64,000 nt of DNA from Paenibacillus endophyticus (GTDB lineage: Bacteria > Bacillota > Bacilli > Paenibacillales > Paenibacillaceae): NCBI RefSeq assembly GCF_014192395.1, contig NZ_JACHXW010000021.1:1-64000 (forward strand), in the 5' to 3' direction. Positions 34,784-42,908 of this stretch are shown here, piece after piece. The notes beneath the pieces were generated by a model that saw nothing but the letters and a program-made list of their open reading frames with translations, was not told the origin of the DNA and did not search any database. The translations under genes were made by a program, and so were the position numbers. Every line of letters starts with the position of its first letter. Position 1 is the stretch's first letter.

Positions 34784-37228
34784 TTACAGCTGTACCGGCT
34801 GAGCGCTGTTCAATTGCTCGAAGTTTTTGCGGAGTTCATCCGTTTCAACGATTTGCTTCCAAGGATCGGTCGTTAGGCTCAGTGTTTTATCGATACGAGA
34901 TTTGAGAGCGAGACGGTCTTCCGGATTTTCAAGTCCTTTTTTGACGTATTCCAGACCGACGCGTTCGATCCACTGTGCGGTACGCTCGTTCCATTGTGCA
35001 TTTTCCCGGTAAAGCTGCAGGAATGCGGAGGACCATTCCATGACCTCATCTTCTGTTTTCACGATGCAGAGAAGATCGGTTTCGCGAACCTTCACGCCGC
35101 CGTTGCCGCCTACATGAAGCTCCCAGCCGCCGTCAATAGCAACTACGCCGAAATCCTTGATCGTTGCTTCCGCGCAATTCCGCGGGCAGCCGGATACGGC
35201 AAGCTTCACTTTAGCTGGTGCGTTCAGCCCTTCGAACGCCTTCTCCAGCTTGATGCCCATACCGATCGCATCCTGCGTGCCGAAGCGGCAGAAGGTGGAG
35301 CCGACGCAGGTTTTGACCGTTCTCAGCGTTTTGCCGTAAGCATGGCCGGAGGGCATATCGAGATCTGCCCACATTTTCGGCAAATCCTCTTTCTTAACAC
35401 CTAGCAAGTCGAGACGCTGGCCGCCCGTGAACTTCACCATCGGCACATCGTATTTCTCTGCGACCTCGGCGATCCTCTTCAAATCGGCCGGGGAGGTGAC
35501 GCCGCCGTAGATGCGCGGTACTACCGAATACGTTCCGTCTTTTTGGATATTGCCATGGAAGCGTTCGTTGGTAATCCGTGATTCCTTCTCATCCACGTAT
35601 TCCTCTGGATTAATCATACCCAGATAGTAGTTGAGTGCTGGACGGCATTTCGTGCACCCCTCAGGGTTGCTCCATCCAAGTACGTTCATGACTTCTTTCG
35701 TTGAGTTCAGATTCATGCGTGTAATCTCTGCGACGATTTCATCTCTCGAATGGGTTGTACAGCCGCAAATACCTTCTTTGACCGTCTCGCCAACCGCATC
35801 GCCGGCATATAAGTGAAGCAGCCCTTCGACAAGAGGCTTACAGCCGCCGCAGGAGGCGGATGCTTTCGTACACGCTTTGATGGCTCCTACCGTATTGCAC
35901 CCTTTATTTAGAACGGCATCGCCAATATCGCCTTTGGATACGCCATTACAGCCGCAAATGATCTCATCATCGGACATGGACTCAAGCCGGCTGTTGCCGC
36001 TGGAGGATTGACCGAGCAGATCGGAGGAAATGCCTAGTAAAATTTCCTTTTCGCGTCCTGCGATAGATTCGCCGCTTTTAATAGAAGCAAACAACTCTGC
36101 GCCGTCAGCCGTATCTCCGAAGAGGACAGCGCCAACGAGCTTGCCGTCTTGGATAACAATTTTTTTGTAGGTGCCAGCCAAATCGTCCTGAATCTTCAGA
36201 GCACGAGTGCCTGGCGTATCTGCGAAACGTCCAGCAGAGAATACATTTACGCCGGAAACTTTCAGCTTCGTCGAGGTTACCGAGCCAGCATAACCTGCCG
36301 TTTCTACGCCGACCAAATGCTTGATCATAACGGCACCTTGTTCATAAAGTGGAGCTACGAGGCCGTAAGAGATACCTCTGTGCTCGGCGCATTCACCGAC
36401 TGCATAAATATCAGGCACGCTCGTTTGCATGAAGTCGTTAATTACGATTCCGCGGTTAACCTCGATGCCGGCTGCTCTAGCAAGCTCGACATTAGGACGT
36501 ATGCCAACCGCCATAACGACCAGATCACCGTCAACCTCAGTTCCGTCAGTGAAAGCAAGGCCTGTTGCGCGGCGTTTGCCTTTGATCGCTGCTGTATGTT
36601 TATTTAATAGAAATTGCATGCCTTGCGCTTCGAGGTCACGTTGCAGCATTCTTGAAGCTGCCTCATCAAGCTGGCGATCCATCAAGTGGTTATGGATATG
36701 GACAACATGCACTTCCATGCCGAGGTGAAGCAAGCCGCGAGCAGCTTCAAGACCAAGCAGGCCACCCCCGATGACGACTGCTTTTTTATACTTTTTCGCA
36801 GTGTCCATCATGATTTCGCAGTCCTTGATATCACGGAAACCGATAACGCCTTCCTTGTCTGCCCCCGGAAGCGGAAGCATGAACGGGTTAGAGCCTGTCG
36901 CAATAATGAGTGTATCGTAAGCGGCTTCGATGCCCTGATGTGAGATAACCTTCTTGCGGTCCGTATCGATTTTGGTTATTTTGTGGCCAGTATGGAGCGT
37001 GATGTTATTTTCTCTATACCATTCCCAGTCGTTAATGACGATTTCTTGCAAATCGGCACCGCCTACTAGAACGGAAGACAGCATAATTCGATTATAGTTA
37101 GGATGAGGTTCTGAGCCGAAGATCGTGATGTCATAGCCCTCCGGAGAAAGTTTTAATAAATGCTCGATTGCGCGAACCCCCGCCATTCCGTTGCCGATGA
37201 GTACTAATTTTTTCTTCGTTGTAGTCAT
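34784..37228 (-). CDS. nirB: Assimilatory nitrite reductase large subunit NirB
   Basis: An 814-residue siroheme flavoprotein that reduces nitrite to ammonium with NAD(P)H. Domains in order: FAD/NAD-binding oxidoreductase (LVLIGNGMAGVRAIEHLL; AVVIGGGLLGLEAARGL ~150; DIYAVGECAEH ~270), two BFD-like [2Fe-2S] segments (IICGCNGVSKGDI ~427; ICGCTTHSRDEI ~498), then the sulfite/nitrite reductase domain. Its iron-sulfur/siroheme cysteines are seen in TCVGSTFCRFG (~640) and SGCPRNCAEA (~685). GAGGAGAG precedes the ATG at 37228. The 5' leader contains an ANTAR-type antitermination structure (37265-37365). Confidence 0.95.
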   Translation of the reverse strand: MTTTKKKLVLIGNGMAGVRAIEHLLKLSPEGYDITIFGSEPHPNYNRIMLSSVLVGGADLQEIVINDWEWYRENNITLHTGHKITKIDTDRKKVISHQGIEAAYDTLIIATGSNPFMLPLPGADKEGVIGFRDIKDCEIMMDTAKKYKKAVVIGGGLLGLEAARGLLHLGMEVHVVHIHNHLMDRQLDEAASRMLQRDLEAQGMQFLLNKHTAAIKGKRRATGLAFTDGTEVDGDLVVMAVGIRPNVELARAAGIEVNRGIVINDFMQTSVPDIYAVGECAEHRGISYGLVAPLYEQGAVMIKHLVGVETAGYAGSVTSTKLKVSGVNVFSAGRFADTPGTRALKIQDDLAGTYKKIVIQDGKLVGAVLFGDTADGAELFASIKSGESIAGREKEILLGISSDLLGQSSSGNSRLESMSDDEIICGCNGVSKGDIGDAVLNKGCNTVGAIKACTKASASCGGCKPLVEGLLHLYAGDAVGETVKEGICGCTTHSRDEIVAEITRMNLNSTKEVMNVLGWSNPEGCTKCRPALNYYLGMINPEEYVDEKESRITNERFHGNIQKDGTYSVVPRIYGGVTSPADLKRIAEVAEKYDVPMVKFTGGQRLDLLGVKKEDLPKMWADLDMPSGHAYGKTLRTVKTCVGSTFCRFGTQDAIGMGIKLEKAFEGLNAPAKVKLAVSGCPRNCAEATIKDFGVVAIDGGWELHVGGNGGVKVRETDLLCIVKTEDEVMEWSSAFLQLYRENAQWNERTAQWIERVGLEYVKKGLENPEDRLALKSRIDKTLSLTTDPWKQIVETDELRKNFEQLNSAQPVQL

Positions 37229-37264
37229 TGTATTTCTCTCCTCTCACTCTCTGTCTATGCGAAA

Positions 37265-37365
37265 ACGAATTAAAAGCCTGCCTCGATCCATGGGAAAACG
37301 CACGTCCCCTTGGAAATCGAAAGCAGGCTTCTTTGCCGCTTATAACGAATACACCGTTGTACTCG
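37265..37365 (-). promoter_or_regulatory. ANTAR-responsive antitermination leader of nirB
   Basis: Read on the minus strand, the nirB leader can form two small hairpins with six-base loops. P1 (37365-37346): CGAGTAC and GTATTCG close a loop AACGGT. P2 (37341-37321): AAGCGGC and GCCTGCTT, one bulge, close a loop AAAGAA. Both loops have A at position 1 and G at position 4, the recognised requirement for ANTAR proteins. The 3' arm of P2 (AAGCCTGC, 37330-37323) can instead pair with GCAGGCTT (37281-37274) to make a long hairpin followed by TTAATTCGTTTT, a terminator. Forming P2 and forming the terminator exclude each other. An ANTAR protein gene lies next door (37553). Confidence 0.8.
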
Positions 37366-37390
37366 TGAAAGATATGAATTTGATATGGTA

Positions 37391-37420
37391 AATATACAAC
37401 GGCTTACAGCTTCGTGTCAA
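37391..37420 (-). promoter_or_regulatory. Sigma-A-type promoter of nirB-nirD-cobA
   Basis: On the minus strand TTGACA (37420-37415) and TATATT (37396-37391) are separated by 18 bases. Transcription would begin near 37384 and read straight into the antitermination leader. Confidence 0.7.
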
Positions 37421-37552
37421 GATAGTTAACATGGATATCGGTGAAAAAACTTGCTTAGTGACAATATGCCGTTTTGTATGTTATATATAATCACAAAGGT
37501 ATCGGCTTGTGCTGTGTTCACAAAAAGTCGAAATAGGAGGGGGCGCTTCCAA

Positions 37553-38170
37553 ATGCGTTCTTTGTTAGTGGTCGATCATCGTACGGAAACCGAGGGGGCG
37601 ATGGCGGACCCTCAGTTGGATCAGCTGTCCAAGAAAGAAACGCCGAAATATTTATTGGAGAATTACGGCTATCAGGTACTTCGCGCAGTGGATGAGAAGA
37701 AGGCTGAGTTGCAAATGGTCGCCGCAGACGCAGTCGTTCTACATGTCCCTCTTAATGAAGTAAAGCAATGGGGAAGAAGGCTGCTGAAGCAAAAAACGGT
37801 TCCGTTGCTTTGGTGGTGCAGTGCAGCGGCAGCATCCCAGTCGGCGGCATTCTGCGAGGATGACATTCAAGTGGATGGCATACTTACACCCTCCATGAGC
37901 GAGCAAGAGCTGCACTGGGCTCTTCATTTCGGCTCCAAGCAATGCTTTGAGCGCCTGCAGTGGATGAATGAGCGGAAGCAGCTCGAAAGCAGGCTTGAAG
38001 AGCGGAAGTGGATCGATATGGCCAAAGGCATTTTATGCAAAATCAAAAATATTTCTGAAGCGGAAGCTTATGATGTGCTGCGCAAGCAAGCCATGAATGA
38101 ACGGAAACGCATGGTGGATGTGGCTACATCTATCGTTAAGGTCTATCAAATCCTTCAGGATCAAAAATAA
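37553..38170 (+). CDS. ANTAR-domain antiterminator, likely regulator of nirB
   Basis: A 205-residue regulator. Residues ~1-130 look like a degraded response-regulator receiver (MRSLLVVDH, VVLHVPLNEV, VDGILTPSMSEQEL). A helical linker follows, and the C terminus is an ANTAR domain: RKWIDMAKGILCKIKNISEAEAYDVLRKQAMNERKRMVDVA (residues ~150-190), with the family's MAKGIL, EAYDxLRxxAM and VA motifs. ANTAR domains bind paired hexaloop RNA hairpins and prevent termination; exactly such a structure lies in the divergent nirB leader. A classic phospho-acceptor Asp is not obvious, so nitrate/nitrite may be sensed in another way. The start at 37553 is set by AGGAGGGGG 10 bases upstream; a TATAAT box sits at 37486-37491. 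Confidence 0.85.
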   Translation: MRSLLVVDHRTETEGAMADPQLDQLSKKETPKYLLENYGYQVLRAVDEKKAELQMVAADAVVLHVPLNEVKQWGRRLLKQKTVPLLWWCSAAAASQSAAFCEDDIQVDGILTPSMSEQELHWALHFGSKQCFERLQWMNERKQLESRLEERKWIDMAKGILCKIKNISEAEAYDVLRKQAMNERKRMVDVATSIVKVYQILQDQK

Positions 38171-38182
38171 GGGGGCTTTGCG

Positions 38183-39229
38183 ATGATGATCAACCTGTTA
38201 AAGGAAGTTGGCCGGGGTAAAAGGGGAGCACGGGATCTCAGTTATGAGGAGTCACTGCAGGCAGCAACTGCCATTCTGGAGCTTAAGGCGACCCCGGCGC
38301 AAATAGGCGCTTTTTTCGTTGCTGAACGAATTAAAATGGAAAGCGTTGAGGAAATTGAAGCTTTCGTTAACGTCTGCCGGAAGCATGCGTATCGTGCGCC
38401 GATTCAGCAAGGCCTTGATTGCGCGGGCCCTTATGACGGCAGGAGGAAATCGTTCTATGCCACTTTCGCGACCTCGTTTGTCCTGGCAGCCGCAGGACTT
38501 CCGGTCACGCTGCACGGCTCAGCCTCATTGCCGCCCAAATGGGGGATTACGCTGCATGATCTGCTGAAGGAATCAGGCATTGACGCTGACCTGCTTTCAA
38601 GAGACCGTATCGTTCAGGCGGCGAAGGAGACTGGCGTGCTGTACGTGCCTGTCGAGGAGTGGTGTCCGCCGTTAAAGTCGCTGCGTTCGATACGGGTTGA
38701 GCTTGGCATGCGTACGGTGCTCAATACGGCGGAGAAGCTCATTGATTACTCCTATTCGCCGTATCTCATTTTCGGCGTGTACCACAACACTGTTTTTGAA
38801 CGGATGGCGAAGCTGGCGAATAATCTGAACTATAAGAAGGCACTGATTGTTCAGGGTACAGAAGGGTCGGAGGATCTGTTTATCGAGCGCCCTACTCGGA
38901 CTTATTTCGTGGAGAACGGACAATCGCAGCTTAACGTTATTGATCCGGATGCTTACGGGCTCGAGACGGCGGTCCCGGATAAAGACTGGACGCCGGCGGA
39001 GCAGGTGCTGGAGTCCGAAGCGATCCTGCAAGGGCGCGGCCATCTCGCCTTTGCTAATCAAGTGCTTCTCAATGCAGCTGTAAGGCTTCAATTGGCGGAG
39101 AAAGTCGACTCGATCGAGGAAGGCATTTACATTTGCAAGGATCTGCTTGATAATGGCGCAGCGTGGGATTTGTACCGCAAATGGCAGACCGTTATGCGCA
39201 GCCAAAGCGCGCAGCCCTGCAGCAGCTAG
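38183..39229 (+). CDS. Anthranilate phosphoribosyltransferase-like protein (TrpD2/YbiB type)
   Basis: A 348-residue member of glycosyltransferase/phosphoribosyltransferase family 3. N-terminal LSYEESLQAATAILELKATPAQIGAFFVAERIKMES is the helical domain. LDCAGPYDGRRKSFYATFATSFVLAAAGLPVTLHGS (~78-113) stands at the phosphoribosyl-diphosphate site where TrpD has GTGGD and K-x-N-x-S-T. The loop is altered, as in TrpD2/YbiB proteins, which bind nucleic acid rather than make tryptophan. It starts 12 bases after the ANTAR gene, behind GGGGG, so they form a two-gene operon; the link to nitrogen regulation is intriguing but unproven. Confidence 0.75.
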   Translation: MMINLLKEVGRGKRGARDLSYEESLQAATAILELKATPAQIGAFFVAERIKMESVEEIEAFVNVCRKHAYRAPIQQGLDCAGPYDGRRKSFYATFATSFVLAAAGLPVTLHGSASLPPKWGITLHDLLKESGIDADLLSRDRIVQAAKETGVLYVPVEEWCPPLKSLRSIRVELGMRTVLNTAEKLIDYSYSPYLIFGVYHNTVFERMAKLANNLNYKKALIVQGTEGSEDLFIERPTRTYFVENGQSQLNVIDPDAYGLETAVPDKDWTPAEQVLESEAILQGRGHLAFANQVLLNAAVRLQLAEKVDSIEEGIYICKDLLDNGAAWDLYRKWQTVMRSQSAQPCSS

Positions 39230-39279
39230 CCGCAGGCGGGAACGGATAGAATACGATAGCCGAAAACATGACATCATAT

Positions 39280-39323
39280 GGCTGTCTCAGAAGGCATTTT
39301 TGCCAACCGAGACAGTCTTTTTG
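39280..39323 (+). terminator. Intrinsic terminator after the TrpD2-like gene
   Basis: GGCTGTCTC (39280-39288) pairs with GAGACAGTC (39309-39317) around a 20-base loop and is followed by TTTTT. Confidence 0.8.
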
Positions 39324-39362
39324 ATGTGCTGGTGTTTCGCGCTTCGAGCAAGCTTTCTGTGA

Positions 39363-39509
39363 GTGATAAGGGGAATCGGTTATATGGCAATGAATGCCCG
39401 TGAATTCATGCGGCTTGATGTAGTGGTGCTGGCCATTATTCTATACGCGGTACTCGGTAAACTGTCAGATACGGCTGCTAAGCTGCTTGAGCAATGGCTG
39501 TTGAAATGA
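39363..39509 (+). pseudogene. C-terminal remnant of an SsuC/TauC/NrtB-type ABC permease
   Basis: The frame reads VIRGIGYMAMNAREFMRLDV then VVLAIILYAVLGKLSDTAAKLLEQWLLK and stops. 'GIGY...NAREFM.TDVVVLAIILYA.LGKL.D...R.LE' is the usual end of the permease of aliphatic sulfonate, taurine or nitrate uptake systems. Only this last membrane helix remains; the front of the gene is gone and a stop at 39360-39362 blocks the frame. Confidence 0.7.
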
Positions 39510-39705
39510 TGTCAGTGAAGCTGTTGCACTGGCGGATCGTGTTATTTTGATTGAAAGCGGGCATATCGCACTCTATGTGGCGATTACGCTGGATCGTCCG
39601 CGCGAGCGTGACAATGATTTCGTACATTTCGAGAAGCTGATCCTGGATCGGATACTCGTGCGCGACAAGCATGGCTTGCAAAGAGAAACGGCGTATTCGA
39701 TTTAA
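39508..39705 (+). pseudogene. C-terminal remnant of the matching SsuB-type ABC ATPase
   Basis: Directly overlapping the permease remnant, a second frame reads DVSEAVALADRVILIESGHI, then DRPRERDNDFVHFEKLILDRIL, ending at TAA 39703-39705. This is the end of the ATPase of SsuB/TauB/NrtD-type uptake systems (the D-loop/H-loop 'HDV.EA..LADR' piece and the PRPR segment). The ATP-binding core is missing, so one deletion joined the ends of two adjacent genes. Confidence 0.75.
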
Positions 39706-39730
39706 CGTAAGTTTCGTTTGAATGATTCAC

Positions 39731-40801
39731 CTATATGCCGTTCTTGCTTCTACCGAATAAGCCGGGGAACAGGCTGAAACGTCTCGCAGGCTTGGAACGC
39801 CTGCCGAATTCAAAGTGAAAGAGCAGGGTAGCTAGCTTGTATTTAAATGCGATATAGTAAAGATACTCTTTCAGGCTGCCGCATTTGTAAGCGAAGCCAA
39901 GCTGCATTGTGCTGTCCGTCATCATCTTCAGATGAAGAATACGCTTCATATCCGCTTTGGTAATGTCCTCCGGGTTGCTCTTCATATTCGTAATCAACAT
40001 GGAGCGGATCTCGCCAATATAATAGGAGGCCATATCCTTTCGATACCTATCATTAACCAGCAGACCCGTTTTGTCGGAAAGACGCTTCCTTAGCTCATAT
40101 TGCAGAATCAAGCATTTCTCCAAATGAGGCCTAAAGGAGGAACGCGTAAGACTATCTGCATTATTATGGGTGTTGTAGCGGTATAGAAGATCTGGAATCG
40201 CATATACGCGATCGGCGGCCAGCACAACCTCAAGTAAAAAGATCATATCCTCGCCGATGGTTAACCCCTCTTGAAACCTGATATTCCTCTTTTCAATCAA
40301 GCTGCGGAGAAACAGGCAGCGCCACACGAAGCAAAGCTCATTGCCGGAATGGGCTCGTTCGGCGCTGAGCACAAGCTCCTTGCCATTCATGACGGTATGA
40401 AGCGTGAATTGCGGCGGCTTTTCTTCCCTTTTCTGCAAAGACTCATATCCGCAAATAACAGTCTCGCATTCAAATTGTTCCGCAGCCGCATAAAGCTTGA
40501 CGAAGAACAGTTCGTCAATTACATCGTCCGCATCTACAAATGAGATGTATTTGCCCGTAGCAGCCTTTAATCCGATATTTCTCGCGCTGCTCGTTCCGCG
40601 GTTAGGCTTGTGCATGACTCTAATTCGTGAGTCTCTCGCGGCAAATGCCTCACAGACCGCCCCGCTTTGGTCGGTGGATCCATCATTGATGAGCAGCAGT
40701 TCGATATGACGGAATGGCTGGTTGATAATGCTGTCTAAGCAGTCTCTTATCCACTTCTCGGCATTGTATATGGGCAAGATAACACTAATGGAGACAGTCA
40801 T
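39731..40801 (-). CDS. Family 2 glycosyltransferase
   Basis: A 356-residue inverting glycosyltransferase of the GT-A fold. SVILPIYNAEKWIRDCLDSI at the N terminus, IELLLINDGSTDQS (~34-47) and YISFVDADDVID (~87-98, the D-x-D metal site) are diagnostic. The start at 40801 follows GGAGGTGA; the GTG at 40810 would lie inside that site. The helical C-terminal third resembles enzymes that build teichoic-acid or exopolysaccharide side chains. Substrates are not evident and no other sugar-polymer genes are beside it. Confidence 0.85.
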   Translation of the reverse strand: MTVSISVILPIYNAEKWIRDCLDSIINQPFRHIELLLINDGSTDQSGAVCEAFAARDSRIRVMHKPNRGTSSARNIGLKAATGKYISFVDADDVIDELFFVKLYAAAEQFECETVICGYESLQKREEKPPQFTLHTVMNGKELVLSAERAHSGNELCFVWRCLFLRSLIEKRNIRFQEGLTIGEDMIFLLEVVLAADRVYAIPDLLYRYNTHNNADSLTRSSFRPHLEKCLILQYELRKRLSDKTGLLVNDRYRKDMASYYIGEIRSMLITNMKSNPEDITKADMKRILHLKMMTDSTMQLGFAYKCGSLKEYLYYIAFKYKLATLLFHFEFGRRSKPARRFSLFPGLFGRSKNGI

Positions 40802-41033
40802 GCGCTTCACCTCCGGAGCGGATTGAATTTCAATGCAAGTTCGTTTATAGGCTATAAAATGATCATATCATATTCGTTATAAAGAACAATCATTGTTTTA
40901 AATAGACTCGCTCCCTTCTCCTTATACCTCCTGAATAGTGGTAAAATAACAGGTGTAGCGGAGGTAATGAGCGATATCCGATTGCCATCGTTTATCAAAG
41001 CCGCCTAGAAGACTATTGCAATCATTCAGAGAG

Positions 41034-41063
41034 GGAGCGGGCGCAGGCCGACGCTCCTTTTTC
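41034..41063 (+). terminator. Terminator-like hairpin in front of the ABC exporter genes
   Basis: GGAGCG (41034-41039) pairs with CGCTCC (41052-41057) and is followed by TTTTTC. It sits ~95 bases before the first exporter gene within the otherwise empty gap 40802-41153, so it either ends an unseen upstream transcript or attenuates the exporter operon. A TATACT at 41118-41123 could be a -10 box downstream of it, without a clear -35. Confidence 0.5.
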
Positions 41064-41153
41064 TAATTGTGCTTGCCGAGTGAAAATGAATAGGTGAATT
41101 AGTCTGCAGAATACTGCTATACTGAAAGCTGGTACTAGGAAAAGGGGGATCTC

Positions 41154-42896
41154 ATGTCTTTTGTTAATCGGCTCCGGTGGTTTTTTAAAGATCGGTGGGG
41201 GAGCTATGCGCTCGCAATAGGCATTATGGCGCTCGTTAGCTTGCTCTCAACGATACCGCCTAATTTAATCGGAAGAACGGTCGATCACATCCGTGAAGGC
41301 GAGCTGACCTCGTCTGGACTTACGCAAACGGTTCTTCTGCTCATAGGTCTAGCGGTGCTGCTCTATGTGATGGTTTACATATGGATAACGACGCTGTTCG
41401 GCAACTCGGCGCTTATAGAGAAGGTGCTGAGGGGACGATTGCTCGCGAATTTAACGCGGATGACGCCCGCATTCTTCCAACGCAACAGCACGGGGCAGCT
41501 TATGGCGCTTGCAACAAATGATATATTGGCAATCGGACAAACAGCAGGCTATGGCGTCATGACGCTTGTCAACACGCTCGTAGGCGCGTCCGTCGTTGTT
41601 ATTATGATGGTTTCGCTAGTCAGCTACAAGCTGATGATCGCGGCACTCATACCGCTTCCGCTGCTTGCGGTCGTGATCAGCAAGCTTGGCAAAAAGGTAA
41701 GAACCCGCTTTCTGGACGCGCAGGCCTCCTTTGGCAAAATGAATGACCACGCGCTGGAGTCGATCTCAGGCATTCGCGTAATCCGCTCTTATGTGCAGGA
41801 GAATGACGATTTGCATGCATTCAATCGCGTTACGAATGACGTTATGCTCAAAAACAAAAGGGTATCGGTACTCAACGCCCTGTTCCAGCCGATTATTTCA
41901 TTAATTGTAGGAATCAGCTATTCCATCGGCATCGGCTATGGCTCGTATCTTGTTTTTCAGGATGAGATTTCGCTGGGGCAGCTGATTTCGTTCAATATTT
42001 ATTTGGGCATGCTGATTTGGCCGATGATTTCCTTTGGCGAGTTTATTAATGTACTGCAGCGCGGAAGCGCTTCAGCCGATCGGCTGGATACGGCTCTGAA
42101 CCAGCAGCCGGATCTTAAAGATGCGGATAAGCTGGCGCACGTTGACGTGCCGGGCAGGATCGAAATGCGGAAGCTGACCTTTGTTTATCCGTCTGCAAGC
42201 AAGCCGGCTCTGGAAGATATCACGCTCCAGCTGGAGCGCGGACAGACGCTTGGCATCGTAGGCAAAACCGGAAGCGGCAAGAGCACGCTGCTGAAGCAGC
42301 TGCTGCGGCAATATCCGTTGGACCGAGAGCTGCTCATGATCGCCGGTTTCCCAATCGAGCAAATCGCGATTGATCAGATACGGCGCTGGGTGGCATATGT
42401 TCCGCAGGAGCATTTGCTGCTCTCGAAGTCAATCCGCGACAATATCGCTCTTGGGAAGCCGGCCGCGACGGCAGCGGACATTGCTCGCGCCGTCGAGATG
42501 GCCTCATTCACGGAGGATATTGCCCAAATGCCGCAAGGGCTGGAAACGGTCGTCGGCGAGAACGGCGTCATGCTCTCTGGCGGGCAGAAGCAGCGGCTTG
42601 CCATTGCGCGCGCCTTGCTTGTCGACTCTGAAATTCTGCTGTTGGACGATTCGTTGTCCGCGGTAGATGCCCGAACCGAAAGCCGAATCCTTCACCACAT
42701 CAGGCTGGAGCGCGAGGGGAAAACGACATTTATCGCGACCCACCGCCTCTCGGCCGTCAGCCATGCGGACTGGATTATCGTTCTGAGCGAAGGACGTATC
42801 GTCGAAGAGGGAACGCATGACGAGCTTATGCTGTTCGGGGGCTGGTATAAAGAACAGTGGGATAGGCAGCAAATGGAAGCAAGCTTGGAAGAATGA
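41154..42896 (+). CDS. Heterodimeric ABC multidrug exporter subunit with degenerate ATP site
   Basis: A 580-residue half-transporter: six transmembrane helices in residues ~15-310 followed by a nucleotide-binding domain. Walker A is GKTGSGKST (~372), the signature LSGGQKQRL (~478) and Walker B ILLLDDSLSAVD (~499-510). The position of the catalytic glutamate is Asp (LLDD), which marks the non-hydrolysing site of heterodimeric exporters such as BmrCD, YfiBC or TM287/288. The partner gene follows 12 bases later. Substrates are likely drugs, lipids or peptides and cannot be told from sequence. GGGGGA precedes the ATG. Confidence 0.9.
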   Translation: MSFVNRLRWFFKDRWGSYALAIGIMALVSLLSTIPPNLIGRTVDHIREGELTSSGLTQTVLLLIGLAVLLYVMVYIWITTLFGNSALIEKVLRGRLLANLTRMTPAFFQRNSTGQLMALATNDILAIGQTAGYGVMTLVNTLVGASVVVIMMVSLVSYKLMIAALIPLPLLAVVISKLGKKVRTRFLDAQASFGKMNDHALESISGIRVIRSYVQENDDLHAFNRVTNDVMLKNKRVSVLNALFQPIISLIVGISYSIGIGYGSYLVFQDEISLGQLISFNIYLGMLIWPMISFGEFINVLQRGSASADRLDTALNQQPDLKDADKLAHVDVPGRIEMRKLTFVYPSASKPALEDITLQLERGQTLGIVGKTGSGKSTLLKQLLRQYPLDRELLMIAGFPIEQIAIDQIRRWVAYVPQEHLLLSKSIRDNIALGKPAATAADIARAVEMASFTEDIAQMPQGLETVVGENGVMLSGGQKQRLAIARALLVDSEILLLDDSLSAVDARTESRILHHIRLEREGKTTFIATHRLSAVSHADWIIVLSEGRIVEEGTHDELMLFGGWYKEQWDRQQMEASLEE

Positions 42897-42908
42897 GGAG
42901 GTTCTAGC

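Noticed and set aside
37505-37530. FNR/CRP-like site TTGTG..CACAA before the ANTAR gene
   Set aside because: The arms are spaced one base off from the usual 16-base site and the match is weak, so no regulator is claimed.
38672-39277. Long minus-strand open frame opposite the TrpD2-like gene
   Set aside because: It is the antisense of a well-supported gene, with no family resemblance and no ribosome site.
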